Assembly: GCA_963682175.1 (NCBI GenBank)
Contig: OY821777.1
Span: 6,713,501-6,777,500 of the forward strand
Source: Triglochin maritima
Lineage: Eukaryota; Streptophyta; Magnoliopsida; Alismatales; Juncaginaceae
Direction of reading: 5' to 3'
DNA: 64,000 nt
The position numbers were made by a program, and so were the translations under genes. Shown here in pieces: positions 23,498 through 35,260 of this stretch. Position 1 is the stretch's first letter, and every line of letters starts with the position of its first letter. A model generated the notes under the pieces. The model was not told the origin of the DNA and made no database searches. It worked only from the letters and a program-made list of their open reading frames with translations.

Positions 23498-23910
23498 TGA
23501 AAATCCAGGAACGGGCTGGATTGAGCAGAAGAAGAAAGTGACGATGGAACAAGAAGATTTAGGGTTTTATTTCTCGGTTTATTGATATGTGCGGCGCACA
23601 CAAGCATGTAACCATTGATCCAACACTTAATCGGGTTGGATGCTACATGTGACCGCTATACATTTTGGTCAAGAGACAAGATCTAAATTTTCCTGATATA
23701 GCCCAATGGTTTCAATGTGCCTCAGGTTATGAACCAATTCATCTTCGTTGGATTCAACTCTGATGGGTTGCTAAAGTGTACGGGAACGACACCAAAATGA
23801 TTGATACCAAGAACCTCTATTACGCACCACACCCAACATCAGTGTATGAACCCACTTGACTAGTGAAATTGGGTTCAATTTCATCATGGGCTAAGTGTTG
23901 GTTCTTGTCA
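23498..23910 (-). repeat. 3' LTR of the copia element in GRP3
   Basis: TGAAAATCCAGGAACGGG to TTGGTTCTTGTCA on the + strand, followed by the polypurine tract. The left flank TTGTA (23493-23497) would be one half of a target-site duplication, but the other half is missing because of the tandem structure on the right. Confidence 0.85.
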
Positions 23911-24225
23911 CTCCCCTTCAAACTGAGTCGCGAATAGAGACCCAATTTGGTTAGCAACTGCCGAAACACATCCATGGGCAAACTCTTTGTAAAGATATCA
24001 GCCAGTTGAAGCCTGGAGGGGACAAACTTTGTCTGCAACAGACCGAGTGTCACCTTCTCTCAAACAAAATGGTAATCAATCTCAACATGCTTGGTTCTGG
24101 CATGAAAAACAGGATTAATCGACATATGAAGTGCACTTATATTATCACAGAATAGTGTTGGACAAGAGGTTAGAGAGACTCCCAAGTCGCGAAGTAAAAA
24201 GGTTATCCATGTCAACTCATCAGTA
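23820..24225 (-). pseudogene. Copia RNase H C-terminal remnant
   Basis: Minus strand from 24225: ELTWITFLLRDLGVSL-like, then the conserved HARTKHVEIDYHFVREKV-type segment and TLGLLQTKFVPSRLQLADIF, KSLP, FRQLLTKLGL. The frame runs into the LTR. It matches the duplicate at 27435-27767 almost base for base. Confidence 0.85.
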
Positions 24226-24976
24226 AACATGTTTAGGTTTTTGTTTATTTAAGAAACCAGGCACTTGAGTCATGTAGACTTCTTCTTGAATTTTGCCATG
24301 TAAAAAAGCATTTTAACATCTAACTGTTTGATGGTCCAATTATGCATAGTAGCTAGGCTTAAAACTAGTCTAACAGTAAAGAATTTTACCACAGGAGAAA
24401 ATGTTTCAACATAATCCACCCCTTTGGCAACAAGCCTTGCCTTGAGCCTATCAAGTGAGCCATCAGCTTGCAGCTTGACCTTGAATACCCATTTGCATCC
24501 TATAGTATGCATTCCTTCTCTTCGTGGGACAAGATCCCATGTGTCATTGTCTTCCAAAGCTTGGAACTATATTTCATGGCTTGAAACCAACCTGAATGAG
24601 ATAAAGCTTCTGCAACAGTAGAAGGTTCAGAAGGAAGAGGAATAACATTATGGAAGAGAGCATATTTGGGGTTGGGTTTGATTACTCCAACCTTTGACCT
24701 TGTTACCAAGGGATGTACAGGAGACTCAGAATGATGCAACTCATCATCAACATGGGGTTCCACTGGTGTGAAGCCTCCTATGTTTTGATCGTCAGGTACT
24801 CCATTCTCATCATTGACAATTGCTTCCTCAACTAAAGGACTGGGACGCTCCATTTGTGATGGATCCAAGGCATTACTTTCAGTAGGACTTAAGTCCTCCT
24901 TAGATTCAACACCAGTTATGGGGAGACCTTCTTGATCCTCAGATGAACTGTCATCTTCATGTTCAGGCCCTTCCAC
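24226..24976 (-). pseudogene. Copia integrase tail and partial reverse transcriptase
   Basis: 24557-24270 contains the N-terminal RT signature ([65 protein letters not shown]). 24976-24560 is the proline/acid-rich spacer and the HSGWFQAMK segment that precede RT in copia polyproteins. The catalytic YVDD part is absent, removed by the internal deletion. Confidence 0.82.
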
Positions 24977-25003
24977 CAGCTCCCCTTGAATGGGAGCAAC
25001 AAT

Positions 25004-26056
25004 TTAAGTGGTAAGGGGCAACACACTTTCGTCTAAGGCTTCATGATTTTGAAATGTGGGTAATTGAATATCCAGATCCTCATTATGTGAGGTTTGAATT
25101 AAAGAGTTACCATTTATTTGGGTAGGAATACCATCATTTTCACATAACCAAACAGAAAACACAGACAATGAAGGTCCAGAATCAGTAGGCAAGGGTAAAA
25201 CAAGTGTCTTGACATAGGGAAAAGAATGTTCATAAAAAATAACATAGTACTTGTTGTTATTCCTACTTACAACAGGGGTTGGATCCCACAAATCACAATG
25301 TATTTTATCAAATGGTTTTTTAGTAAGGGAAGTAGAGTCAAAAGTCTCCCTGGCGAAGGCCATTGGAAGCCTCGAACCGTGTCGAATGTCGGTGACAAAA
25401 GGAAGTTTGATAGAATTTCCTAATTGGCAGCTGCTGCAAATGAAATTATGAGAAGTCTGACTGGACACAAAGATGCATCCTTGATCGTGAAGCAGCTGCA
25501 CAACCTTAGAGCTAGGGTGACCAAGCCTACAGTGCCAAGTGTGAGAATCTACAGTTTTATGTCTATTTGATAAGAAAGCCTTTTGATTATTATCTTCGAA
25601 ACAATATAAATCACCTTTTATGTATCCAGTAGCTACAACTATGCATGTTTGTCTGTTTTTAACAAAGAAGATGTCATTAAAGAACTCAATATTATACGGA
25701 AGGTCTTTTGTGAATTTTCTAACAGATAGCAAATTCTTTTTCATTTTTGGAGCAAGTAAGACATCTTTTAAGGTGAACTTACCTTGTTTGTGACCTATTG
25801 TGGCAGTGCCTTTGTGTGTGATATCAAGTAGTGTGCCATCACCTACCATGATTTTATCGCAACCATTATAGGGTTTCAGAGATGTCAATATACCTGGGTT
25901 ACCTGTCACATGAGTGGAGGTTCCAGAGTCGGGGTACCAATCTGCATCTGACTTTGAGATTCTAAGGGCAACCAATGCTTGGGGAAGCTCTTTTGGTTGG
26001 CATAAATGATTAAACTGGTGCCAACAACGTAATGCATCATGCCCTGACTTACGCAT
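25004..26056 (-). pseudogene. Copia pre-integrase and truncated integrase
   Basis: The frame shows WYPDSGTSTHVTGNPGIL (protease-like DSG motif), then VLLAPKMKKNLLSVRKF, and the pre-integrase/integrase zinc finger TWHCRLGHPSSKVVQLLH followed by CSSCQLGNSIKLPF. The core begins FDKIHCDLWDPTPVVSRNNNKYYVIF. The D-D-E core is then cut and the frame jumps to a tail segment. Confidence 0.85.
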
Positions 26057-26951
26057 GAGATGGATGCCTTTTTGGTTCCAGGATTGGTCCCACCAGGCTC
26101 TCCATTATTCTTGCCACCAGGGTTGGAGTCTTGAGAATTTTGGGTGAGAGGGGGTTGTTGTCCTTGATTTGTAAGTTGAAACCCACGTCCTTTCAAGGAA
26201 AACCCTCCATCCCTCTTATCATTCCCTTGATTTTTGCCTTTATTGTTCTGTTTTTTCCCAAAGAATACCATCTGAGGATTTGCATATGAGTGCAAACTAG
26301 TTCGCATCCCATAGCTTTGCAACATAGGTACGATCTCGCCATAGGAAGGCATATGAGGTTTAAGATGAACAATGGTGAAGGAGTTATATTCCATAGCCAA
26401 GTTGTTGAGCATCCAGAACACCTTTTTTTGTCAAGAACCGGCCTCCCAATCACTGCAAGTTTGTCGCACCTCAGTTTAAATTCTCTCAAGTATTCTTGTA
26501 AATCCTTGCAGTTTTCCCTTCGAAGCATCTAAAGTTGTTGGAGCAAATAGAACTCTCGCTCCTCCGAGTTTTGCATGAAGGAGAACTTTAGAGCCGACCA
26601 TACCTCGCTGGAGGTGTTAGGCTGCACAACGATGCTAAGAGCATCTTCTCCAAACGTACTGATGATTCACGACTTAAGAAGGCGATCAGACCTTTTCCAC
26701 ACATCATACTCTGGATTTGAAGCTTTTGTCGTCTCAGATCCTTCTTTGGTGATCTTGATCACCTTCTCAGGAGTGGGAATGGTCCCGTCGATGAATCCTT
26801 GCATGCCTTGAGACTCGATGAGTCCCAAGATTTGCATCTCCCATAACAGATAGTTGGAGGAGTTGAGTTTGACGGAGACAAAGTTTCCAACATTCAGATT
26901 CGTTGAATAGGGGAATTTTCTGGTTCCCTCGATGAGCCATAGCGACGTCAT
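25906..26951 (-). pseudogene. Copia gag remnant
   Basis: A real ATG at 26951 begins MTSLWLIEGTRKFPYSTN and continues VKLNSSNYLLWEMQILGLIESQG, the copia gag start. The frame stops after 94 codons. Gag homology continues on other frames at 26528-26193 (REFKLRCDKLAVIGRPV) and 26421-25906 (MLNNLAMEYNSF). It is broken by at least two frame changes. Confidence 0.83.
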
Positions 26952-26997
26952 GATGATCTAGATGGTAGGTTGTAGCAGGAGAGACCCTGATACCATA

Positions 26998-27434
26998 TGA
27001 AAATCCAGCAACGGGCTGGAGTGAGCAGCGGACGAAGCTGAAGAAGAAGAAGAAGAAGAAAGTGACGATGGAACAAGAAGATTTAGGGTTTTATTTCTCA
27101 GTTTATTGATATGTGTGGCGTACACAAGCATGTAACCACTGATCCAATACTTAATCGGGTCGGATGCTACATGTGACCGCTATACATTTTGGTCAAGAGA
27201 AAAGATCTAAATTTTCCTGATATAGCCCAATGGTTTCGATGTGCCTCAGGTTATGAACCAATTCATCTTTGTTGGATTCAACTCTGATGGGTTGCTAATG
27301 TGTACGGGAATGACACCAAAATGATTGATACCAAGAACCTCTATTACGCACCACACCCAACATCAGTGTATGAACCCACTTGACTAGTGAAATTGGGTTC
27401 AATTTCATCATGGGATAAATGTTGGTTCTTGTCA
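26998..27434 (-). repeat. 5' LTR of the copia element in GRP3, shared with a second partial copy
   Basis: It matches the left LTR. A GAA microsatellite at 27041-27062 is longer than in the left LTR. On its outer side is not host DNA but another polypurine tract and RNase H end, so this LTR is also the 3' LTR of an upstream partial copy. Confidence 0.85.
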
Positions 27435-27767
27435 CTCCCCTTCAAACTGAGCCGCGAATAGAGACCCAGTTTGGTTATCAGCTGCCGAAACACATCCATG
27501 GGCAAACTATTTGTAAAGATATCAGCCAGTTGAAGCTTGGAGGGGACAAACTTTGTCTGCAACAGACCGAGTGTCACCTTCTCTCAAACAAAATGGTAAT
27601 CAATCTCAACATGCTTGGTTCTGGCATGAAAAACAGGATTAATCGACATATGAAGTACACTTATATTATCACAAAATAGTGTTGCACAAGAGGTTAGAAA
27701 GACTCCCAAGTCGCGAAGTAAAAAAGTTATCCATGTCAACTCAGCAGTAGCTACTGCCATGGCACGA
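27435..27767 (-). mobile_element. 3' end of a second copia copy, truncated in RNase H
   Basis: Near-identical to 23911-24225 and extending a little further into RNase H (minus strand YRAMAVATAELTWI). It ends abruptly at GRP3 exon 2, sharing the bases 'atatgg' at the join. With 23498-27434 it forms a tandem pol-end/LTR/full-element/LTR arrangement. Confidence 0.8.
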
Positions 27768-27860
27768 TATGGTGGTTATCCTGGTAGGGAATATGGTGGC
27801 TACCCCGGCCACGACTGTTGATGTAAGTTTGGCTACTGCTATGGAAGATGTTGCACTTTT

Positions 27861-28061
27861 GGAGAAATACATGGAAAACCATTTCCTTAAATCATAATAA
27901 GTGATCTAATTAAGTCATGAAAGAGCTGGAGAAATGCATGGAAAACCATTTCCTTAAATCATAATAAGTGATCTAATTACGTCATGAAAGAGCTGGAGAA
28001 ATGCATGGAAAACCATTTCCTTAAATCATAATAAGTGATCTAATTAAGTCATGAAAGAGCT
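27861..28061 (+). repeat. Three tandem 67-base copies of the GRP3 tail and 3' flank
   Basis: Units start at 27861, 27928 and 27995. Each begins GGAGAAAT(A/G)CATGGAAAACC, includes the ancestral stop TAA, and ends 'catgaaagagct'. The units are nearly identical, so the expansion is recent. Confidence 0.92.
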
Positions 28062-28140
28062 ACTAGCTAGTTATGTGTGTTTGCTATTACCGTAATATAT
28101 AGTTATGTATGTATGTTTGTCTCTTAAGTTTACAAAACTA

Positions 28141-28146
28141 AATAAA
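28141..28146 (+). promoter_or_regulatory. Polyadenylation signal of GRP3
   Basis: AATAAA in 'actaaataaagctttg'. The flank from 28062 to 28190 matches the GRP5 3' flank (41514-41640). Confidence 0.55.
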
Positions 28147-28839
28147 GCTTTGTATGTCAGGTGTGTGCTGCAATATTCTCATCTCTGTTGTGCTTGTAAC
28201 TTGTAAGCTTTATATTAGCTTAAATAAAACAGGTAGATGATATTAATGTTTGATATATCCCGTATGGTTCTTGGATGTAACGTATAAGTAGTTTTGCAAT
28301 TTTGCAACTGTAGGAAAACTCACAAGGCAGAAAATAGAATTTTGATCCGAACAAAAAAACATGCAAAATATCTAAAACGTAGGTTGGGAGATATGACATA
28401 ATTACTGTCGGCTATGAATGAAAACAATAATTGTAACATCCCCGAACAGTGAAATATTTAAACTTTTAATATCAAGGAAACACATGAGTGGGGACATTAC
28501 TCATAAAAATATCCAAATATGTCTGGTGCACCATATTACATAAGAGTTTGTCAAAAGAGTAATTACATCATAATACGAAAAACACAACACATGTAATCAC
28601 AACAACCTAAAATAGGCAGACAACATGATCCGGTCTCAACGTACAAACTCTCTCGGTCACCACCCACCAGAACTTACCGCGGTCCTCAAAGATAAACATA
28701 ACAATGTCTGAGTTTCCATAAGGAAACCACGTATGTCAAACTCCCCTACGTGCACCTATCATACTAGTATAACATGACATGATACAAAGTAATAAAATAT
28801 TTCCTTCAAGGGTAAAATCGGACAACCGTTCCACAATCG

Positions 28840-29300
28840 TCACCGTCACCACACGGGTCGCACGGTCCACAAACCTCACCATCGCCAAACAGGTCGCACG
28901 GTCCAAAGACATCACCGCCGCCACACAGGCCACACGGTCCACGATATCACCGACGCCACACAGGTCGCATGGTCCACAAACATCGGGTATGCAACACACA
29001 CCCCACACGCGACTACACAAACCAAAGGGATCGGTGAGGAGGCGTTCACACTTCCACGCTGGTAGAATCAGATCTGAAAACATCATGGTCCACCACCACA
29101 CCGATGAAGTCGTTACTCAGGTTGGTCCGTCACCGTCGTCACACAGGCCGCACGATCTAACTCACTCGATAGGTGCCCAATCGAGCTACCTGCCAAAAAA
29201 CATCGTTGGTGGTCTGCCGCCACAACCACACAAGTTGTGAGGTCCTCCCTGCCACCACACAGGCCGCAAAGGAGCTCTCCCGCCACCACACAAGCCGCAC
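28840..29300. repeat. Minisatellite within the LTR
   Basis: About fourteen units of 20-35 bases around 'cacacaggccgcacggtcca', with variable spacers. It explains the Arg/His/Thr-rich open frames on both strands here, which are not genes. Confidence 0.8.
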
Positions 29301-29754
29301 GGGCTCGTGCAATCACCGTCTATCAAGATCAATCGAAGATATCCGCCTCACAGAGGGCCAGACAAACGACAGATCCGGACCAGTTCGATGGATCATCGAC
29401 CTCCACGTGCAGACACCAACTCCGCTGCTACAAAAGCAGGGCAGCGACCTCCGTCGCCATTGAGGTCGTTAGTCACTTCACCCAACGGAAGATGCATGCC
29501 CACTGAAAACATTGGGATCTGCGATCCCTCAAGTTTACTACCCTAATATGAGTCAAGGCAAAACACTACGCCATAGTCTATAATATAGAGGTGGCACATC
29601 CCAAGTATCCACACTCTTCAACACGGCGATCCCTGGATAGGCACGATCAACGCACTCACTGTCACCTCCTTGCTCACGCGCTAGGCAATGACACGGGTTT
29701 CCGTGGACAGAGTTGACACTCCACTAGGACAAAGGATTCAGTTTTGGACCCAAA

Positions 29755-30270
29755 CAGTCGACCGAGAAAGGTATATCGGTCGACCGCTCCCCCAAGGGAA
29801 CCGAACGCCTACAACGGTTGAACTCTGGGCTCATGACTTAGTCCCCAACGGTCGAACAAAAGATATAAACCGATCGACCGATACGTGGTCAACGCCCGGT
29901 CAGAAATAAATCAATATAAGGCAATTGATCATACGACTCAGGGACCCCGGACGACCGAAAACTAACATGGGCAATCTATAAGCATCTAGTCATAACAGTC
30001 GAACTAAATACCTATCGGTCAAACCACATCAAGTCCACTTAAGTTACCGGTCGGACAAAAGTCTAGAGCGGTCGATCATTTAGATGGTCAACGTTCGGTC
30101 CAACCAAGTAAACATGGCAACAGTCGAACTACTCAGGGGCCCCGTTCGACCAAAAAACATCAGTAACTCTGCAACCCATCAAATATGCTCAACTGGTCGA
30201 CCACCGCAAGGCATCGTTCGACCGGTGTTGGGTAAAGACAGAGTTTTACACTACAATCGATCGATAATTT
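29755..30270. repeat. GGTCGACCG motif cluster in the minus-strand LTR
   Basis: Intact and decayed copies (GGTCGACCG, GGTCGACCAC, GTTCGACCG, ATCGACCG) at irregular 20-50 base spacing. It is in the same relative place as the cluster in the solo LTR at 1946-2620. Confidence 0.7.
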
Positions 30271-30819
30271 CCCGACGACTTCCTGGCCTTGCCAAGAACA
30301 ACTTGTTGCCTCTCGTTGCCGGCGAGGTCTCCGGCCACGCGTGTAGTTAAGCCTCTAATGCAAGAGCTTAGCATACCTTCTGCTTGCGATCCCCGGAGTT
30401 CGTCGAAGCTCCACCTCTCGCGCCTTCTTCAGATGTCCCTACACGTAATCAACATAACATGCAAGATAATTAAAAGTCCTCCCAAGGCCACTAATATGAA
30501 AGCATGCAACACAACCAAAATATCATGTTATATAAATCATGGATGTAATACTACTTGACAATGTAACAAACAACCTTGAATACAAGTCATACGTAATATA
30601 AGGTGATGTGTCAACTAAAGAATGGCAACATGGTAGACAGTGTCAACGTGGCAGCATATGAAATCAACCACGGTTAATGCACAGATGAATTGGAATCCAA
30701 TGAATTGCCACGTGCTTAAACTAAGTTCCCATCAATGACCATCACTAATCATAATATCTGTACTGAAGAAAGGGCAGTAGCATCACAGTGATAGAATAAA
30801 ATCATGTTCCACTTCATGA

Positions 30820-31285
30820 TACTCCAGCTCATGCATTGATCTACGCCCGGGCAGCCCTCCCTAAACGGAGGGCGTGCATAGGGCGGGGCACCCTGGGCGG
30901 ATTCCGGAGTGGTAGGCTGTCCGGGAATCCGTCCTGGGCGCCCGGATGGGGGGCCACGTCTCCCCATTGGTCCGAATTTTTTTTTGTTTTTTTTTTGTGT
31001 TTTTGTTTTAACAAATGTTTTAAAAATAATTTAAATTTTTTTTAAATATATTTTTATGAAAATAAGTTTTTTAATTGTTTATATTTTTTAGAATTTTTCG
31101 TGTTTTGTCTAGAATTGATTCCGAAATTACGTGTAGGGGAGAGAATGTAGGACGCTTGAGGTGTTTTTTGGGTGTGGTTAAGAAAAATTTAGAATGGTTG
31201 GTTTGAGCTGACGTGACGGAGAGAGAAGCTGACGTGACGGAGAGAGAAATCAGGGCACCTGGAAATTGCCCGGACGATGCTCTAA
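30820..31285. mobile_element. Harbinger-like MITE
   Basis: The ends are related inverted repeats: 'agctcatgcattgatctacgc' then CCCGGGCAG on the left, and the complement of 'agagcatcgtccgggcaa' on the right. The body has a GC-rich left third, a T-rich middle and a right part with 'gctgacgtgacggagagaga' twice in tandem (31208-31247). A CCATTGGT block is shared with the nearby Harbinger element. No coding sequence. Boundaries are approximate and a clean TWA duplication was not found. Confidence 0.5.
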
Positions 31286-32399
31286 GTATTCACAAGTTGT
31301 CACACATTATCACAATACATGTATAACCAATAGCTTTTCTAAATTGATTTCACGGTTCAAGGTATTAAAATAATCATGTACAAATATACATATATTTATT
31401 CATTCACCTACTTATGCATATATTACTAACAAAAGGATCAATACAACAAAAGATTAATGCTAACACAAGCAAGACAAGTGGTTAGGATGACCATTAGATA
31501 TTTCTAACATGAACCCAAACAATCACACGACGTTGATGCAGCCAAGAGGTTGTCCCATCGCAAGCGACTCACGCCGGGACCTCTCCCGAGCCCAGCCCCG
31601 ACCAGCAGCTTGCACGGTCCGCACACATGTCCGACCCATGCCCAACCTAGTGGTGCAACAAGACTCCACCACCAGCAAATCCCCCAACACCTTAAAACCC
31701 ATGGCATACCTTTCGTCACGAACCGGAATTCGTCGAAGCTCTGATCAACGTCAGCGACCTCCTCCAGCAACCATCACGCTGTCGGTCTCTACCTCAAAGT
31801 CGTGCACGTCCACTATGTCCACGCCGCAACCGTACACCCGCCTTGCCAACAGCCAACCTCACTCGCCGGAGCTCCGGTAACTGGAATGGAAAGGAGGGAG
31901 AGAGAGAATGAAAGAAGAGGGAGTTGGAGAGGAATGTGGAGTTGTGGTGTGAGAGTCGTGGGTTTCCTCCGACAAAACACCAACCAAGCCAACACAAACA
32001 TGGGTCACCGTACTTGCATCAGAGCGGAAATAACAGCGCCCGGGCTACCCCCGGGCGCCCTGCACTCTCTCTCTCTGCCACGTCAGCTCACCCAACCCAC
32101 CCAAAAAAACCCCTTATCCATGCCCAGGCTACCCCCACCCACCCTACACTCTCTTTCATCCACGTCATTTCTTAATTAAACAAATTTAATTCTCACACAA
32201 CATTTAACAAAATACATTTTATATAAATCTAATTCTAATTACATTATAATTCTAATTCACGATATACTTATTATTACTATTAATTAATTAACAATATTAA
32301 TCACTATTAAACCACAAAATTTTGAATATTTGAAATTTGAATATTTGAAATGTACAGTATACGCGTGTAAGAAAAGTAATCCGCGTGATTGCACAGTGT

Positions 32400-33208
32400 C
32401 TAATTTTTTCTGCGTCTCTGCATATATGGAAGTCAGTTGCGATGCGGTGACAGGGACAAACCAGAAGTCTACTTCATTGTGCGCTAGAGTGAAACGTGTG
32501 TACGACATCTCCGTGGAAGGCACTGGCCTACCCGAAAGGAACGCAAAGTCCTTAAAAGGACGGTGGAGGAGAATTATACCTGCTGTGAACAAGTGGGTCG
32601 GGTGCTTCGATCAGGCGTTCCGACGGAAAAGGAACGGCCAGAATGACGACGATGTTGTCCGATAAGCGCACGTGATCTACGAGCGAACTCATGGGCCTAG
32701 TAAAATTCTTTATTTTGATGCTTGGGTTATGTTGCATAGGTACCCAAAATGGGAGAGTGTGATCTCCGGAGCTAATGTCGTGCGTGTTGACTGGGAGTCC
32801 CCGGAGTTGCACGATGAAAATAGTCCACAGTCAGGAAGCCTTGGGAAAAGAAAGAGCACAGACGGCTCGAGGACGCAATCACCCTCGGATGCAGAAGAGC
32901 TGATGCCGGAGTCGTCTACACGCCCAGAAGGTGTGAAGAAGGCTAAGAAAAAGGCTAAGAGTGCATTACGCCCCGAAAGAGACACCGATGTTAGAGAACT
33001 TGCACAACAGATGCGATACACCGCCCAAGTCAGAGAAGATGATTTCTCCAAGCAAGAGGAGTTAGCGGAAAGGAATTTCCAGAGGCATTTAATAAAAAAT
33101 AAGTTGGACATGCTTCACTCTCTGATGAGGAAGGACAACCCGACGGAGAAGGATCAAAAAGTAATCGATAAACTTCTCGTCTGGGCAGAAGAGAATGGGT
33201 ACGTGTAG
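32400..33208 (+). pseudogene. Harbinger ORF1 (Myb/trihelix-like, NAM-associated) with one in-frame stop
   Basis: The family's core appears in order. SCDAVTGTNQKS starts the domain, then LKGRWRRIIPAVNKWVGCFDQA, then RRKRNGQNDDDVV, the Myb-like DNA-binding part of Harbinger ORF1 proteins. A TAA at 32663-32665 interrupts the frame. It continues in the same frame as HVIYERTHGPSKILYFDAWV, then LHRYPKWESV, a Lys/Ser/Glu-rich linker, and a helical tail to the stop at 33206-33208. In autonomous elements this protein binds the transposase and element ends in the nucleus. The N-terminus is short and no good ATG with the expected start is visible, so an upstream exon may be missing. Confidence 0.78.
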
Positions 33209-33324
33209 TTTGTTGTAGTCCGTATTGTAGGATTTCATGTTTAATTATACATATATATTTTTGAATTTTCATGTATAATAAGGATCAATTTTCAATTTTC
33301 TAGAATTTATTGCATGCATCGGTT

Positions 33325-35260
33325 TGTTTTAACAAGCTAGTTTCAAAAACTCTATTAAAACAAACATGAAGGAGCTCCGAAATTCATACCTAGAAGTTCT
33401 CTAAAACTTCTCGAAGATTCGGAGACGGTTGGGATGCTTCTCGCTGCGCCGGATGCCTCCGAGTATTCACCAAACTCTAAACAAGATCGGAGAGAGGGAA
33501 GCTAGTCTCTCAATCTCGATTGGGTTTAGAATGTAATTACTAACCCCTCTTTAGTTCCCTTTAGAAGATGACCTCTGAAGAACTAAAACTAAACTTAAGA
33601 ATTAAGGAATTTGTGTGGAGAATTATGGAGAGAGATTTTGCATAAGAAAAATAATGAATTAATTAAGGAGGTAATGAGATAACCTTGTATTTATAGGTTC
33701 TCTCCAAATTACCTATTCATGTGCAACCCCTTGCCCATGATCTCATGCAAAATTCCATCTAACCATCTATTATTTAATAATAAATAATATTAGCCACGAA
33801 TTAAATCAATTATGGACCAATTCCATGCATGATCTAATTAATTCTTAAATTAATTCTGCATAAAACCGTCTGGACCGGTCGACCGTTATGAAGGTCCGGT
33901 CGACCGCTCGAACCCAATTTTGGTCGACCGTGCAAGATTCGGTCGACCGTTCTTAACGTAGAATATTTCATCGCAATGTTCGGTCGACCGACCGATAGAT
34001 TCGGTCGACCGTTCCGAACAGACAAAAATTCCCTGTTATCGGTCGAGACACGTCCGGTCGACCGTGCACCTTCGGTCGACCGTTATCCATTAACTGGTCG
34101 ACCGTTTGCACAGTCTTGCAGACTTGTCAAATTTCGGTTTAACCCCTACAAAATTTGACATTTCGGGATTAGTAGTAAATTCACAACTTATGTAACATAT
34201 TATCATATGTAATGATCAATCATTACACCCCATAATATTTACATCACATATGAATTTAATTTAGATTCTAATTATGTTATTAATCACAACATAATTTTGA
34301 TTTTGCTTGTTCACCCCATGTGTCATATTTTCTACATGAAACCTGACACATCCTATGAACTCAAAATCCTCATTTCTTGTTTCCCAGTTTTGTGGTGTGA
34401 CCTATGGGAGGATCTAAACTAAGTTGGCAGTGATATTAAGAGCTTAATATCACAAGCTATAAGCGGTATCTAGCTACACATTATAGCTCCCAATTAGTTA
34501 GATGTCTTAATTCCACTCGAACCAAAACCCGATCCACTTAGTGATGGAGTGCATCACTTGTGTCCGTCCCTTGCCTCATGATATTAAGAATACACACAAA
34601 GTAGTATTGTGTCATCTTTGTATTAGTATTCATTTCTTGATCTCTTTAAGCTAGTTATAAATATGTGACTTAACTCAAATCACATTGTGCACATTATAAC
34701 TTTGCTTTATCAAGGGGCCCACTAATATCATCACTTAATTAAGAGGGGCAATGATAGTCTTTTGACTAACTATCTTCTCCAACAAAAGTTGTACTTAACC
34801 AACCAATGCATTTACACTACACTGATCGATAGTTCAAGACACTGATCTAATTAAGTATTCCTTAAGCGATTAGATATAAGTCTCATATCAAAGGACCAAA
34901 GACACAGTAAAATATTAATGACACAGAAACACATTTCTATAATATTTTACTTATTAGGTCTATTCAGTATACAAAAGTAATATTTTCCTCTTTTGCATAC
35001 CCGTGTCGTCACTCACTTGTAGAGCTACAATGATCTATGACCAACACGACAATCTTAACTCGGTAATTAATGTCCCATGTTAATTACCATGATTGCGAAT
35101 ATCTTTTGTTTTATGCAAACCAATATCTTTCAGAGCTCTACGGTTAAGGACCAAGAGCCTCTTCCTTAACACTTCTAAAAGACGAATAACATAAACAAGG
35201 AACAAAATGATTTCTCATTCAATTCATAATAATTGACATTTAAAAGTAAAACTTTTAGAA
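33325..35260 (-). mobile_element. LTR (copia-like) nested in the Harbinger element
   Basis: This 1.9-kb block shows LTR features on the minus strand. It begins TGTTCTAAAAG at the right and has a TATA-like run near 33690-33705 followed by a purine-rich leader ('ggagagagatt'). A GGTCGACCG cluster lies at 33865-34110. No coding sequence of its own is seen. It splits the 3' flank of the Harbinger gene ('gtatttcgtatggtttgtatttccc' resumes at 35277). The left end and target duplication are unresolved. Confidence 0.5.
33865..34110. repeat. Dense, well-preserved GGTCGACCG cluster
   Basis: About ten nearly perfect copies of GGTCGACCG in 245 bases, several doubled with 'tt' spacers. This is the least decayed cluster in the window. 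Confidence 0.85.

Larger units (their letters stand above)
23498..27434 (-). mobile_element. Ty1/copia retrotransposon inside GRP3, internally deleted
   Basis: The LTRs are 23498-23910 and 26998-27434, with TGA...TCA termini on both strands. On the minus strand it has the primer-binding site TGGTATCAGGG next to the right LTR and polypurine tract TTGAAGGGGAG next to the left LTR. Gag starts at ATG 26951, and pre-integrase, RT and RNase H pieces follow. Near 24225 the sequence jumps from the RNase H segment straight to an RT segment ([14 protein letters not shown]), so most of RT and the start of RNase H are missing. The integrase core is also cut short. By eye the LTRs differ at about 3-4 percent of positions plus a GAA repeat-length change. 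Confidence 0.9.
23096..27890 (+). pseudogene. GRP3: glycine-rich protein pseudogene split by a copia element
   Basis: The first exon (23096-23178, donor GTGAGC) begins MAFSKVLFLSCLLLAAS and matches GRP5. It is two bases shorter than the exons of GRP4 and GRP5, so the frame runs into TGA at 23168. The intron is entered by a copia element at 23498. On the far side, from 27768, the end of the last exon reappears (YGGYPGREYGGYPGHDC), with a premature TGA at 27819. Downstream homology to the GRP5 C-terminus (GYCYGRCCTF-like, then GKP) ends at TAA 27888. The 5' part of exon 2 has been lost at the right junction. Promoter, intron and 3' flank remain recognisable, so this was a functional paralogue before insertion. 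Confidence 0.85.

Noticed and set aside
28736..29546. Several 70-150 codon frames on both strands
   Set aside because: They are translations of the LTR minisatellite. Composition follows the repeat in every frame.
31504..32179. Overlapping frames up to 125 codons, Pro/Ser/Thr-rich
   Set aside because: GC-rich leader-like part of the outer LTR and start of the Harbinger element. No domain seen and both strands are open.
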